A DNA stretch of 64,000 bases from Lachnospiraceae bacterium KGMB03038 (GTDB taxonomy: Bacteria > Bacillota > Clostridia > Lachnospirales > Lachnospiraceae). The notes beneath the pieces were generated by a model that ran no database searches, was not told where the DNA came from, and saw only the letters and a list, made by a program, of their open reading frames with translations. The DNA is taken from positions 1,454,501 to 1,518,500 of the forward strand of contig CP041667.1 in assembly GCA_007361935.1 (NCBI GenBank), written 5' to 3'. Shown one piece after another: positions 34,999 through 43,963 of the stretch. The translations under genes and the position numbers were made by a program. How positions within the stretch are numbered: the stretch's first letter is position 1; each line of letters opens with the position of its first letter.

Positions 34999-35613
34999 TT
35001 ATTTTTCCTTTACAACAAGTGTATATCCAGAATCCTTTCTGAAAGATGCCAATTTTACGCCCAAATAATAGGTAGTATTGGCTTCTGCTCTCTCGATAGT
35101 GATTGTTATTGCGGAGCCGCCGGCATCCACGAAATGATAGCCGCCGCCAACTTCCTCGCCAAACTCATTTCTGACCATACCCTCTACCGTATGGTCTCCC
35201 GGCTCGTCTCCCGGCGTGGTATTGACAAATATAACGCCGTAATCTACACCGGATTCTTCACCGGTCGTGAAAGAATACCAATGTGTCTGATCGCTGTAAA
35301 TCTCATTTTCCACTTTGGTATTTAAGGGAAGGTCTGGAGCGTCGGACATATTCTCTGCGGGTTCGATTTCCGCGGTTGTTTCTTCCTGTTTCGGTTCGGA
35401 TCCTTCTTCTGCCGTACTGGACTGGGTGTCGATTTCTTCTGCTTCATTTGCGGTGTCTTCCTGTACGGGCGCAGAATCGGTTTCCTGCTCTTGCGACTCC
35501 TGGGTCTCTTCCGTATCGTTTCCGCTGTCAGATGCAGGTATCATTCCACAACCGGCAGCCATTGTGCCAGTGATGCATGATATAAGCAGGATCGTAAGGA
35601 TTTTTCTTCTCAT
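34999..35613 (-). CDS. Lipoprotein with Glu/Thr-rich linker and PPC-like domain
   Basis: 204 residues. A lipoprotein signal (KILTILLISCITGTMAAGC) is followed by about 75 residues rich in Glu, Thr and Ser, then a beta-rich domain (HWYSFTTGEESGVDYGVIFVNT...TTYYLGVKLASFRKDSGYTLVV) like prepeptidase C-terminal domains. The linker probably holds the domain away from the membrane. It starts after AAAGGAGTG and has its own promoter. Function unknown. Confidence 0.72.
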   Translation of the reverse strand: MRRKILTILLISCITGTMAAGCGMIPASDSGNDTEETQESQEQETDSAPVQEDTANEAEEIDTQSSTAEEGSEPKQEETTAEIEPAENMSDAPDLPLNTKVENEIYSDQTHWYSFTTGEESGVDYGVIFVNTTPGDEPGDHTVEGMVRNEFGEEVGGGYHFVDAGGSAITITIERAEANTTYYLGVKLASFRKDSGYTLVVKEK

Positions 35614-35675
35614 TTTTCTTTTTCACTCCTTTTGTGTTTTTTTCTGTTGATAAATGAACAGATTTTTCGACTAAA

Positions 35676-35704
35676 ATTATACTCAATATATTAGTCATAG
35701 TCAA
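35676..35704 (-). promoter_or_regulatory. Promoter of the lipoprotein gene
   Basis: On the minus strand TTGACT (35704-35699), 17 bases, TATAAT (35681-35676). Confidence 0.8.
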
Positions 35705-35750
35705 GGAATTGGGGATGATATCATGTGGAAAAGAAAAGAGGGATTCGGAC

Positions 35751-35960
35751 ATGATTTCATACCAACCGTTTTATGAGACTCTTTTCCGGCGTGGGATTAC
35801 AGAATATGCTTTGATTTTTAAACATGGGATTCCGGCGAATACGATTCATCGGATGAAACACGGGAAGCCGATTACTACAACTACACTTGATACGCTGTGC
35901 AGTATTTTGGAGTGCCGGGTAGAAGATATTTTAGAATACATTCCGCCGGAAGATATTTAA
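35751..35960 (+). CDS. Small XRE-type helix-turn-helix protein
   Basis: 69 residues, almost entirely a Cro/C1-type HTH (FYETLFRRGITEYALIFKHGIPANTIHRMKHGKPITTTTLDTLCSILECRVEDILEYIP). This compact form is common in conjugative elements and phage remnants and probably represses nearby genes. The start at 35751 follows GAGGGATT. It lies next to sequence that looks like mobile-element debris. Confidence 0.8.
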   Translation: MISYQPFYETLFRRGITEYALIFKHGIPANTIHRMKHGKPITTTTLDTLCSILECRVEDILEYIPPEDI

Positions 35961-35965
35961 GGACA

Positions 35966-36003
35966 GGGTAATTCCCCTATGTATGGAGAAATACCCTGTT
36001 TCT
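35966..36003. terminator. Hairpin between the XRE gene and the converging 74-residue gene
   Basis: ACAGGGTAATTCCCC and GGAGAAATACCCTGT are imperfect inverted repeats, followed by TTTC. It may terminate from both sides. Confidence 0.55.
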
Positions 36004-36006
36004 TCT

Positions 36007-36231
36007 TTATTCAATTATTTTGGATTCAAAAAATTTCACAATATCTGTATCTCCGGTTTCAAGAAAATCTGCTGTCCAATTCTGGATTTTGCAGAGGAAT
36101 TTTTCGTTGTCCAGATACTCCCACGGGTGGAGTGTTTCCGCTATCCCGTACATACGGGCAAGGGTAATTGCTGTTTCTAGGTATCCCTTATCCATAGAAT
36201 GTCCTTTCTGCTGTAATGTTGTTCTGTACAT
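36007..36231 (-). CDS. Hypothetical 74-residue protein
   Basis: 74 residues starting after a strong AAAGGAGGT. The sequence MDKGYLETAITLARMYGIAETLHPWEYLDNEKFLC... is helical and acidic, with no domain I can name. A second in-frame Met lies 12 residues in. It converges with the XRE gene. Together they look like the edge of an accessory element. Confidence 0.55.
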   Translation of the reverse strand: MYRTTLQQKGHSMDKGYLETAITLARMYGIAETLHPWEYLDNEKFLCKIQNWTADFLETGDTDIVKFFESKIIE

Positions 36232-36550
36232 TTTTCTGTACCTCCTTTCACACTTGCACCCGTAATTTTTTTATAATTTTCATGCTGCGTTAAAAGAAAC
36301 GCTTCGTCGGTTCTGTAAAGTAGGCGACGTATTTTGCGCATGTAGGAAGATCATCCTGTAAAGATTCCGTGTCCGCGGCCGTCTCAGCGGGGAGTCAAGA
36401 GGGGCTTTGCCCCTCTTGTCCGGTTTTGGCGTGAATTGAAAAGATGGTTCGGGTTTTGTATGCTGGGGACGGCGATTGCCTTTTCCAGTTTCCCATCTAT
36501 TTTTCAATACCCTAATCCTCAGCTCTGTGCTATAATATCCCCAGTATATT
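36232..36550. other. Gene-poor stretch, possible mobile-element remnant
   Basis: No convincing gene. It contains a perfect hairpin CAAGAGGGGC/GCCCCTCTTG (36397-36419). Two minus-strand frames read like fragments: one ending DDLPTCAKYVAYFTEPTKRFF, another with NLYRMIFLHAQNTSPTLQ. I associate such fragments with conjugative-element ends in gut Clostridia, but cannot test this here. A TATAAT at 36531-36536 serves the next gene. Confidence 0.35.
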
Positions 36551-36569
36551 TTTTATGAAAGGAGACACC

Positions 36570-37328
36570 ATGCAGCCATATACCAGTTTTGCCCAAGTTT
36601 ACGACACTTTTATGGATAATGTCCCATATGAGGACTGGTCCGCGCGAATCCAGTCTATTCTCAAACAGTATGATATTACCAGCGGCCTTGCTCTGGATCT
36701 GGGCTGCGGTACCGGGAAAATGACAGAGCTTCTGGCAACTGCTGGATACGATATGATCGGTGTGGACAATTCGGAAGATATGCTGGAGCTTGCCATGGAG
36801 AAGCGCCTAAAGAGCGGCCATGATATTCTCTATCTGCTGCAGAATATGCAGGAGTTTGAGCTTTACGGCACTGTGGGGGCTATTGTGAGCGTGTGTGATT
36901 CCGTAAATTATATGGTCGAGGAAGAGGAGCTTTTGGAAGTCTTCCGGCTGGCCAATAATTATCTGGACCCGGAAGGTATTTTTCTCTTTGATTTCAATAC
37001 AGAATACAAGTATCGTGAGATTTTGGGGGACAATACCTTTGCGGAAGAGCGGGAGACCTGCAGTTTTATCTGGGAGAATTATTATGCTCCGGAAGAAAAG
37101 ATCAACGAGTATGAACTGACTCTGTTCGTCCAGGAGCAGGATGATCCTATGCTTTACCGCAGATACCAGGAGACACATTTTCAGCGGGCCTATACATTGG
37201 AGAGGATCAAACAGATGATCCAGCGCTCCGGCATGAAATATGTACAGGCGTTTGACGGTTATACCGACCGGGCGCCAACTTATACCAGTGAGAGGATTCT
37301 GGTGGTGGCCCAGGAATGTGGAAAATAG
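36570..37328 (+). CDS. Class I SAM-dependent methyltransferase
   Basis: 252 residues. The SAM-binding motif ALDLGCGTGKMTELLATAGYDMIGVDNSEDML lies near 39-70. The later FLFDFNTEYKYREILG and a C-terminal beta segment match Methyltransf_25-type proteins. The substrate is unknown. The start at 36570 follows AAAGGAG; the ATG at 36555 overlaps that site and is not used. It lies upstream of hslO with a 28-base gap. Confidence 0.82.
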   Translation: MQPYTSFAQVYDTFMDNVPYEDWSARIQSILKQYDITSGLALDLGCGTGKMTELLATAGYDMIGVDNSEDMLELAMEKRLKSGHDILYLLQNMQEFELYGTVGAIVSVCDSVNYMVEEEELLEVFRLANNYLDPEGIFLFDFNTEYKYREILGDNTFAEERETCSFIWENYYAPEEKINEYELTLFVQEQDDPMLYRRYQETHFQRAYTLERIKQMIQRSGMKYVQAFDGYTDRAPTYTSERILVVAQECGK

Positions 37329-37356
37329 AACATAAAAGAGATATAAGGAGGAATCG

Positions 37357-38232
37357 ATGGAAGATTATATAGTAAGAGCTACGGCGGCACAGGGTCAGGT
37401 GAGGGCCTTTGCCGCTTTGACAACCAAGACGGTGGAAGAGGCAAGAGTCCATCATGGAACAAGCCCAGTAGCCACAGCTGCGCTGGGGCGCCTTTTGACG
37501 GCCGGAGCCATGATGGGCAGTATGATGAAGAACGAGACAGATTTGTTGACCCTGCAGATCCGTGGAGACGGCCCGATCAACGGGATCACGGTAACGGCGG
37601 ACAGCAAAGCTAATGTCAAAGGTTATGTGGGGAATCCAGATGTGATGCTGCCGCCTAAGAATGGAAAGCTGGATGTGGGCGGAGCCGTTGGGATCGGCCT
37701 TTTGCAGGTGATCAAGGATATGGGACTGAAAGAGCCATACAGTGGGCAGACGATTCTGGTGACCAGCGAGATCGCGGAAGATCTGACTTATTATTTCGCT
37801 AATTCTGAGCAGGTTCCTTCCTCTGTAGGACTTGGAGTCCTGATGGAGAAGGACAATACCGTGCGCTGCGCGGGTGGATTTATCATCCAGATGATGCCTT
37901 TTGCGACGGAAGAGACCATCCGGCAGATTGAAGAGAATCTCAAGAATGTGACTTCTGTGACCGCCTTCTTAAAGGAAGGAGGAACGCCGGAAGAATTGTT
38001 AGAGACTTTGCTTGGGAATGTGGGATTGGAGATCACGGACCGGCTTCCTGCAAGATTTTACTGCAGCTGCTCTAAGGAGCGTGTAGAACGGGCGGTAGCA
38101 AGCATTGGAAAGAAAGAGATCCAGGAAATGATCGAAGAAGGAAAGGATATAGAAGTGAAATGTCATTTCTGTAATACTGCCTATCAGTATACGGTAGAGG
38201 ATCTGAAACGGATCATAAAACAGAGCAGATAG
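37357..38232 (+). CDS. hslO: Redox-regulated chaperone Hsp33
   Basis: Holds unfolding proteins under oxidative stress. It is 291 residues. The N-terminal domain has GQVRAFAALTT and HHGTSPVATAALGRLLTA. The C-terminal switch has the four zinc cysteines as CSC (near 234) and CHFC (near 268). Oxidation of these would release zinc and activate the chaperone. It starts after AAGGAGG and is followed 14 bases later by nadE. Confidence 0.94.
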   Translation: MEDYIVRATAAQGQVRAFAALTTKTVEEARVHHGTSPVATAALGRLLTAGAMMGSMMKNETDLLTLQIRGDGPINGITVTADSKANVKGYVGNPDVMLPPKNGKLDVGGAVGIGLLQVIKDMGLKEPYSGQTILVTSEIAEDLTYYFANSEQVPSSVGLGVLMEKDNTVRCAGGFIIQMMPFATEETIRQIEENLKNVTSVTAFLKEGGTPEELLETLLGNVGLEITDRLPARFYCSCSKERVERAVASIGKKEIQEMIEEGKDIEVKCHFCNTAYQYTVEDLKRIIKQSR

Positions 38233-38246
38233 AGGGAGATCAGATT

Positions 38247-40157
38247 ATGAAAGATGGATTTATCAAAGTGGCGGCCGCGACTCCGCAGATCCAGGTGGCG
38301 AATGTGGCCTACAATACGGAGCAGATCCGGAGCATGATCGAGGAAGCGGCAGAGGAAGGAGCAAAGATCATTGTATTTCCAGAACTTTGTATTACCGGTT
38401 ATACCTGCGGTGACTTGTTTACCCAGGAGATTTTGCTAAGACAGGCAAAGAACGCTCTTGGCAGGCTGGCGGAAGCGACGAGAGAGAAAGAAGCTTTGAT
38501 TTTTGTAGGACTTCCTTTTGAGAAAGACGGAGAACTTTATAATGTGGCGGCGGCTTTGCATCGAGGAAAAGTTCTTGGAATGACTACCAAAAGCTTTCTT
38601 CCTAATTATGGCGAATTCTATGAGATGCGTCAGTTCCGTCAGGGACCTTCCCAAGCGGAGGCGGTATTATTTGAGGGGGAGAAGATTCCGTTTGGGCCAG
38701 GACTTCTCTACCAGGCGGAAGATCTGCCGTCTCTGATCGTGTCGGCGGAGATCTGCGAGGATGTATGGTCTCCGGTGCCGCCCAGCATCCAGGCCGCAAG
38801 AGAAGGGGCTTTGATCATTGTCAACTGTTCTGCCAGTGATGAGACCATTGGGAAAGCGGCTTACCGCAGAAGCCTTATCGCGGGCCAGTCTGCCCGGCTG
38901 ATCTGCGGCTATGTGTACGCCAATGCGGGAGAGGGAGAGTCTACAACAGACCTGGTGTTTGGAGGACATAATATCATTGCGGAAAACGGAGCCGTTCTGA
39001 AGGAAGCAGAGCGTTTCCAGGGAGGCGTAATTTATACAGAAATTGATATCCAGAGACTGGAAAGTGAGCGGCGGAAGAATACCACATTCCAGAATTCAAA
39101 AGGACATACGCTGCCTAGAATTCCATTTGCCGCGGGATATGGGGAGACAAAATTGACCCGGTTCTTTGATTCACGCCCGTTTGTCCCCTCGGAAGAGACG
39201 GAGCGCAGTCAGCGTTGTGAGGAAATCTTGACGATCCAGGCGATGGGGCTGAAAAAAAGGCTGGCTCATACCCATGCGAAAAGCGCGGTCGTGGGGATTT
39301 CTGGCGGGCTGGACTCAACCCTTGCTCTTCTGGTGACGGCAAAGGCTTTCGATGCGCTGGGATTGGACAGGAATCAGATTACGGCAGTTACAATGCCCTG
39401 TTTTGGGACTACAGACCGGACTTATCAGAATGCCTGCCAGATGGCCAGAAAACTGGGAGCGGCATTGAGAGAAGTGCCGATCGCCAAATCGGTGGAACAG
39501 CATTTTAAAGATATTGGCCACGACCCGGAAGATCACAGTGTGACCTATGAGAATGCCCAGGCCAGGGAGAGGACTCAAGTGCTGATGGATATTGCCAATG
39601 AAAACGGGGGAATGGTCATTGGCACTGGAGATATGTCGGAACTGGCGTTGGGATGGGCTACTTATAATGGGGACCACATGTCTATGTATGGGGTGAACGC
39701 TTCTGTGCCAAAGACGCTGGTGCGCCATCTGGTCCATTATTACGCGGACACCTGCGGTGACGATACATTAAAAGAGGTGCTGTATGATGTGCTGGACACA
39801 CCGGTAAGCCCGGAACTCCTTCCTCCAAAGGATGGGGAGATCGCTCAGAGGACAGAAGATCTGGTAGGACCATATGAGCTGCATGACTTTTTCCTGTATT
39901 ATCTGCTTCGCTTTGGATACCCTCCCAGAAAGATCTACCGGATCGCCAGACGGGCATTTGCCGGCGAGTATGCTGATGAAACTATCCTAAAGTGGCTCAA
40001 AACATTCATCCGGCGCTTTTTTACCCAGCAGTTTAAGCGTTCCTGTCTGCCAGACGGCCCGAAGGTGGGAACGGTGGCCCTGTCGCCGAGAGGAGATTGG
40101 CGGATGCCAAGCGATGCCTGCGCGGATCTGTGGCTGGCAGATTTGGAAGAAGGATAA
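38247..40157 (+). CDS. nadE: Glutamine-dependent NAD(+) synthetase
   Basis: Converts deamido-NAD to NAD with ammonia drawn from glutamine. It is 636 residues, a two-domain form: an N-terminal nitrilase-type glutaminase (about 1-280; Glu in FPELCITGYTC near 50, Cys in SAEICEDVW near 170) and a C-terminal ATP-dependent synthetase (VVGISGGLDSTLALLVT near 350, GTGDMSELALGW). It starts after AGGGAG just behind hslO. Confidence 0.95.
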   Translation: MKDGFIKVAAATPQIQVANVAYNTEQIRSMIEEAAEEGAKIIVFPELCITGYTCGDLFTQEILLRQAKNALGRLAEATREKEALIFVGLPFEKDGELYNVAAALHRGKVLGMTTKSFLPNYGEFYEMRQFRQGPSQAEAVLFEGEKIPFGPGLLYQAEDLPSLIVSAEICEDVWSPVPPSIQAAREGALIIVNCSASDETIGKAAYRRSLIAGQSARLICGYVYANAGEGESTTDLVFGGHNIIAENGAVLKEAERFQGGVIYTEIDIQRLESERRKNTTFQNSKGHTLPRIPFAAGYGETKLTRFFDSRPFVPSEETERSQRCEEILTIQAMGLKKRLAHTHAKSAVVGISGGLDSTLALLVTAKAFDALGLDRNQITAVTMPCFGTTDRTYQNACQMARKLGAALREVPIAKSVEQHFKDIGHDPEDHSVTYENAQARERTQVLMDIANENGGMVIGTGDMSELALGWATYNGDHMSMYGVNASVPKTLVRHLVHYYADTCGDDTLKEVLYDVLDTPVSPELLPPKDGEIAQRTEDLVGPYELHDFFLYYLLRFGYPPRKIYRIARRAFAGEYADETILKWLKTFIRRFFTQQFKRSCLPDGPKVGTVALSPRGDWRMPSDACADLWLADLEEG

Positions 40158-40237
40158 GAGCTTGAGAAGGCTGTCGCGAAATAACGCGGCATGAGAGAAT
40201 GGAAAAAGATGCGTTCCGCGGGAAGGGAGAGAAGAGG

Positions 40238-40657
40238 ATGGAAGCAAAAAAAGAACAGGCGGTAGAGAATTTTCGGAAAAATTATAACTGCTGTCAGGCG
40301 GTAGCCTGCGCATACTGCGAGGCTCTGGGAGTCAGTGAGCGCGATATGTTCCGCATGACGGAAGGCTTTGGATCGGGAATGGGAGGACTGAAAGATACCT
40401 GCGGCGCGGTGATGGGAATGTTTCTGACGATCAGCCTGGCCAATAGCGCGGGAGATCTGGAAGACCCTTACGCGACAAAGATGGATACCTATGCCAAATT
40501 CCTGAAAGCGGCGGAAGCGTTCCGGGAGCGGCTCGGCTCCCTGTACTGCAGAGACCTGAAAACAGAAGAAGGACCTCAGCCGCTGGACTGCTGCGTACGG
40601 TGCGTAGAGACTGCGGCAGAGCTGACAGATGAACTATTAGGGCCGGGGGATTTTTAA
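40238..40657 (+). CDS. C_GCAxxG_C_C family redox-type protein
   Basis: 139 residues with the family cysteine pattern: NCCQAVACAYC near the start, GLKDTCGAVMGM in the middle, and CCVRCVETAA near the end. These proteins are thought to bind a metal or flavin-linked centre, but the function is not established. The start at 40238 follows GGAAGGGAGAG; an ATG at 40199 lacks a ribosome site. The last codons and the stop lie inside palindrome copy B. Confidence 0.82.
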   Translation: MEAKKEQAVENFRKNYNCCQAVACAYCEALGVSERDMFRMTEGFGSGMGGLKDTCGAVMGMFLTISLANSAGDLEDPYATKMDTYAKFLKAAEAFRERLGSLYCRDLKTEEGPQPLDCCVRCVETAAELTDELLGPGDF

Positions 40658-40675
40658 AAATCCCCCGGCCCTAAT
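40636..40675. repeat. 40-base perfect palindrome (copy B of a dispersed repeat)
   Basis: A symmetric palindrome with the same GGGCCGGGGGATTTTT core as at 14793-14836. The outer bases differ in both arms so that pairing is kept (ATTAGGG/CCCTAAT here). It contains the stop codon of the preceding gene and lies between converging genes. Confidence 0.9.
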
Positions 40676-40695
40676 GAAAAATGCCCTGTCCCTTT

Positions 40696-41433
40696 TTACA
40701 ATTTGATGTTTTTGAACAGATCGCCAAGGCTGGTCCCGATGCTCTCAGACTTGGGAATTTCTACCTTTTCTTCAGGCTCTTCTTTTACCTCTTCCAAAGC
40801 CTTCATGCTCAGACTGATCTTGCCGTCTTTGATTCCAATGACTTTGACATTCACTTCATCTCCTACGCTCAGTACGTCTTTAGGAAGTTTGACCCGTTTC
40901 TGGCTGATCTGAGATACATGGACCAGACCGGAAAGGCCGTCTTCGAAGCGTACGAATGCTCCGTAGTTCTGAAGACTCTCAACCTTGCCTGTCAGGACGG
41001 TCCCCACCTTCAGATTAGCGATTTTTTCTTCTCTGGCTTTTTTCTCTTTCTCTTTTAAGATTTCCCGGGCGGATAGAACCAGACGGTTATTTGCCTGATC
41101 CACGTCAATGACCTGCACTTCGATATCTTTCAACAGATAGGTTTCCAAATCTTCAATATAAGATAAAGAAAGTTTGGAGGCCGGGATAAATCCACGGATT
41201 CCTTCCACCATAGCGATGGCTCCGCCATTTACGATTCCCTCTACCTTAACGGGAAGAACCGTTCCTTTTTCCATGTAAGAGGATACTACATTCCATGGAT
41301 TGGCGTCGTCAAAATGCGCTTCCAGATCTGCCATGGTCTGAGGCTCGTCTGCTGGAGGATTGGCTGCTTCGACGGCATCTTCCGCAGCGGCTTCTGTGTT
41401 TTTCGTTTCTTCCTGCAATAATTCTTCGTTCAT
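40696..41433 (-). CDS. S1-domain RNA-binding protein (RpsA-like)
   Basis: 245 residues with two S1 OB-folds: VLPVKVEGIVNGGAIAMVEGIRGFIPASKLSL (near 55-125) and GTVLTGKVESLQNYGAFVRFEDGLSGLVHVSQIS (near 145-215). The acidic N-terminus and the tail are unstructured. Such short S1 proteins are clostridial relatives of ribosomal protein S1 and may bind mRNA on the ribosome. The start at 41433 fits a promoter at 41512-41541; the frame extends to 41541, but that part overlaps the promoter. Confidence 0.85.
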   Translation of the reverse strand: MNEELLQEETKNTEAAAEDAVEAANPPADEPQTMADLEAHFDDANPWNVVSSYMEKGTVLPVKVEGIVNGGAIAMVEGIRGFIPASKLSLSYIEDLETYLLKDIEVQVIDVDQANNRLVLSAREILKEKEKKAREEKIANLKVGTVLTGKVESLQNYGAFVRFEDGLSGLVHVSQISQKRVKLPKDVLSVGDEVNVKVIGIKDGKISLSMKALEEVKEEPEEKVEIPKSESIGTSLGDLFKNIKL

Positions 41434-41511
41434 AGTATAAAACATCCCTTCTTCGATACTCGCGGCGTCAGTGTATCCTGATGCCATCCATACATTTTGT
41501 ATGCTTCTTCC

Positions 41512-41541
41512 AGTATAGCATAAAACATCCGGTTTGTTCAA
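41512..41541 (-). promoter_or_regulatory. Promoter of the S1-domain gene
   Basis: On the minus strand TTGAAC (41541-41536), 18 bases, TATACT (41517-41512). Confidence 0.65.
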
Positions 41542-41632
41542 AGAAAATATGCGGGGGAAGAAAAAATATGGTTGACGAAACGGGAAAAAGATGGCAAGCT
41601 AGTTGCAGGACTAGAAACGAGGGAGTGAAATC

Positions 41633-43279
41633 ATGGGAAAGAAAACAGGGAAGATTTATGTGGTAGGACATAAAAATCCAGATACGGACTCCATTTGTTC
41701 CGCGATCGCCTATGCGGAATTAAAAAAGAAGATCACAGGAGATGAATATACAGCCAGGAGAGCCGGGCAGATCAATGAAGAAACTCATTATGTGCTGAAG
41801 AAATTTGGCGTGGAGGCGCCGTCTCTCTTACAGAATGTAAAACTGCAGGTCAAGGATATCGACATCCATAAGATAGAAGGAGTGGCGCCCAATGTGTCCA
41901 TCAGAGATACTTGGGCGAAGATGAAGGAAGAAAATATCAAAACAGTACCAGTGTTAAAAGATGATGAGCTGGTAGGAGTGATTTCTACGGGAGATATCGC
42001 CACTTCTTATATGGGGGTATATGACAGCAGGATTCTTTCGACAGCCCGGACACAATACAAGAATATCATTAAAACGCTGGATGGGAAACTGATAACGGGA
42101 AATGAGCACGGATACTTTACAAAAGGGAAAGTTGCCATCGGCGCTTCCAATCCGGACATGATGGAAGAATTCATTGAGAAGGATGATCTGGTGATCTTGG
42201 GAAATCGGTATGAGGCGCAGGCCTGCGCGGTGGATATCGATGCCAGCTGTCTGATCCTTTGTCAAAATGCGGAAGTGCCGCCGGAACTGCTAAAGAAGGC
42301 GGAAGAGCAGAGCATCGTGATCATCCAGACGCCTCACGATACATTTACGGTGGCCAGGCTGATCAATCAGAGTATCCCAGTAAAGCATTTTATGAGCAAA
42401 GGGCCGCTGACGACTTTCCGAATGACAGATTATGTGGAAGATATCAAAGATGTGATGACCAAGAAAAAATTCAGAGATTTCCCGATTCTGGACCGGCATG
42501 GAAGATTCAAAGGATTTATTTCCAGACGGCGGTTCATGGATGTGAGCAAAAAGAGGGTCATCCTGGTGGATCATAACGAGAAATCTCAAGCGGTGGACGG
42601 CATCGAGGAAGCGGATATCATTGAGATCATCGACCACCATAGACTTGGGAATATTGAGACCATGGGACCGGTATTTTTCCGAAACCAGCCGGTGGGCTGT
42701 ACCGCTACCATTATCTGGCAGATGTATGAGGAGGCGGGAGTCAAGATCAATCCGGTGATCGCGGGACTTCTTTGTTCCGCTATCATTTCAGACACCTTAT
42801 TATTCCGATCTCCCACCTGCACGGCTATTGACGAGAAAGCGGCCAGGAAGCTGTCCAAGATTGCCCAGATCAATCTGGAAGAGATGGCGCGCGAGATGTT
42901 CAATGCGGGAAGCAGCTTAAAGGGAAAGACGGCGGAAGAAATCTGCTTCCAGGATTTCAAGCAGTTTACCGTCAACGAAAGTGTATTTGGCGTGGGCCAG
43001 ATCAATTCAATGAACCAAGAAGAACTTCAGGAGATGCGGGAACTGCTGGAAGACTATCTGCCAAAAGCCATGGAGCAGAACCAGCTTCAGATGGTCTATT
43101 TTATGCTGACCGATATCCTGGATGAATCCACGGAGCTTTTGTGCTATGGAAAAGGAGCAAGAGAGTATATCCTGGATGCGTTTGATCTCCCTGCGGATAC
43201 CGGAAAGATCGTGTTAAAAGGCGTAGTGTCCAGGAAGAAACAGTTGATTCCAACGCTGGTGGCCGCGCTGCAGCAGTAG
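41633..43279 (+). CDS. ppaC: Manganese-dependent inorganic pyrophosphatase with CBS/DRTGG regulatory insert
   Basis: Hydrolyses pyrophosphate (family II, DHH fold). It is 548 residues, longer than the simple 310-residue form. The catalytic GHKNPDTDSI is at 12-21 and DHHRLGN near 330. Between them are two CBS domains (GVISTGDIATSYM, FKGFISRRRFMD) flanking a DRTGG domain. In known CBS-pyrophosphatases, adenine nucleotides bind the insert and change activity. The start follows GAGGGAGTG. Confidence 0.93.
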   Translation: MGKKTGKIYVVGHKNPDTDSICSAIAYAELKKKITGDEYTARRAGQINEETHYVLKKFGVEAPSLLQNVKLQVKDIDIHKIEGVAPNVSIRDTWAKMKEENIKTVPVLKDDELVGVISTGDIATSYMGVYDSRILSTARTQYKNIIKTLDGKLITGNEHGYFTKGKVAIGASNPDMMEEFIEKDDLVILGNRYEAQACAVDIDASCLILCQNAEVPPELLKKAEEQSIVIIQTPHDTFTVARLINQSIPVKHFMSKGPLTTFRMTDYVEDIKDVMTKKKFRDFPILDRHGRFKGFISRRRFMDVSKKRVILVDHNEKSQAVDGIEEADIIEIIDHHRLGNIETMGPVFFRNQPVGCTATIIWQMYEEAGVKINPVIAGLLCSAIISDTLLFRSPTCTAIDEKAARKLSKIAQINLEEMAREMFNAGSSLKGKTAEEICFQDFKQFTVNESVFGVGQINSMNQEELQEMRELLEDYLPKAMEQNQLQMVYFMLTDILDESTELLCYGKGAREYILDAFDLPADTGKIVLKGVVSRKKQLIPTLVAALQQ

Positions 43280-43289
43280 GAGGAGGATC

Positions 43290-43871
43290 ATGGGGAAACA
43301 AATCTGGAAACCGGGGAATATGCTCTATCCTCTTCCAGCGGTCATGGTAAGTACCGCTGACAAGAAAGGGAACGATAATATCCTGACGGTGGCATGGGCG
43401 GGAACAGTGTGTACCAATCCGGCAATGCTTTCTATTTCTGTCCGTCCAGAGCGGTATTCTTATCCAATGATCTGTGAAAGCGGAGAATTTGTGGTCAATC
43501 TGACCAACGAACGGCTGGCGCGGGCGGCCGACTGGTGCGGAGTGCGCTCTGGAAGAGATGTAGATAAATGGAAAGAAATGAAACTGACCAGAGGAAAGGC
43601 GGAGACGCTGGATTATGCGCCTCTGATCCAGGAAAGCCCGGTAAATATTGAGTGTAAAGTGAAAGAAATCCTGGAACTGGGCTCTCATCATATGTTTCTG
43701 GCGGAAGTATCCGCAGTGCAGGTGGACGACAGATACATGGAAGAGAGCGGCAAGTTTCAGCTGAACGACAGCGGGCTCATTACTTATTCTCATGGGGAAT
43801 ATTTCTCGATGGGAAAATCATTGGGCAGGTTTGGATGGAGCGTAAAGAAAAAGCGGAAAATAAAGAAATAA
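43290..43871 (+). CDS. Flavin reductase-like FMN-binding protein
   Basis: 193 residues of the flavin reductase/DIM6-NTAB family: PLPAVMVSTADKKGNDNILTVAWAGTVCTNPAMLSISVRP at the N-terminus and GEFVVNLTNERLARAADWCG in the middle. Such proteins bind FMN and transfer electrons. The physiological partner is unknown. It starts 10 bases after ppaC behind GTAGGAGGAG and ends at a terminator. Confidence 0.85.
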   Translation: MGKQIWKPGNMLYPLPAVMVSTADKKGNDNILTVAWAGTVCTNPAMLSISVRPERYSYPMICESGEFVVNLTNERLARAADWCGVRSGRDVDKWKEMKLTRGKAETLDYAPLIQESPVNIECKVKEILELGSHHMFLAEVSAVQVDDRYMEESGKFQLNDSGLITYSHGEYFSMGKSLGRFGWSVKKKRKIKK

Positions 43872-43872
43872 G

Positions 43873-43926
43873 AAAGCTGTGAGCGGGGCGCCGAATTGAT
43901 ATGGGCCGCGTCTCACAGCTTTTTTA
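43873..43926. terminator. Terminator between the flavin reductase and MATE genes
   Basis: AAAGCTGTGAG pairs with CTCACAGCTTT around a long, partly paired loop and runs into TTTTTT. Confidence 0.85.
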
Positions 43927-43963
43927 GTTCACGGAAAGCGTTTCTTTCTATTCGGATCGGACA

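Noticed and set aside
36280..36507. 75-residue minus-strand frame
   Set aside because: It has no ribosome site and spans a terminator-like hairpin; more likely remnant or non-coding DNA.
41434..41541. N-terminal extension of the S1-domain gene
   Set aside because: It overlaps a good TTGAAC/TATACT promoter on the same strand.
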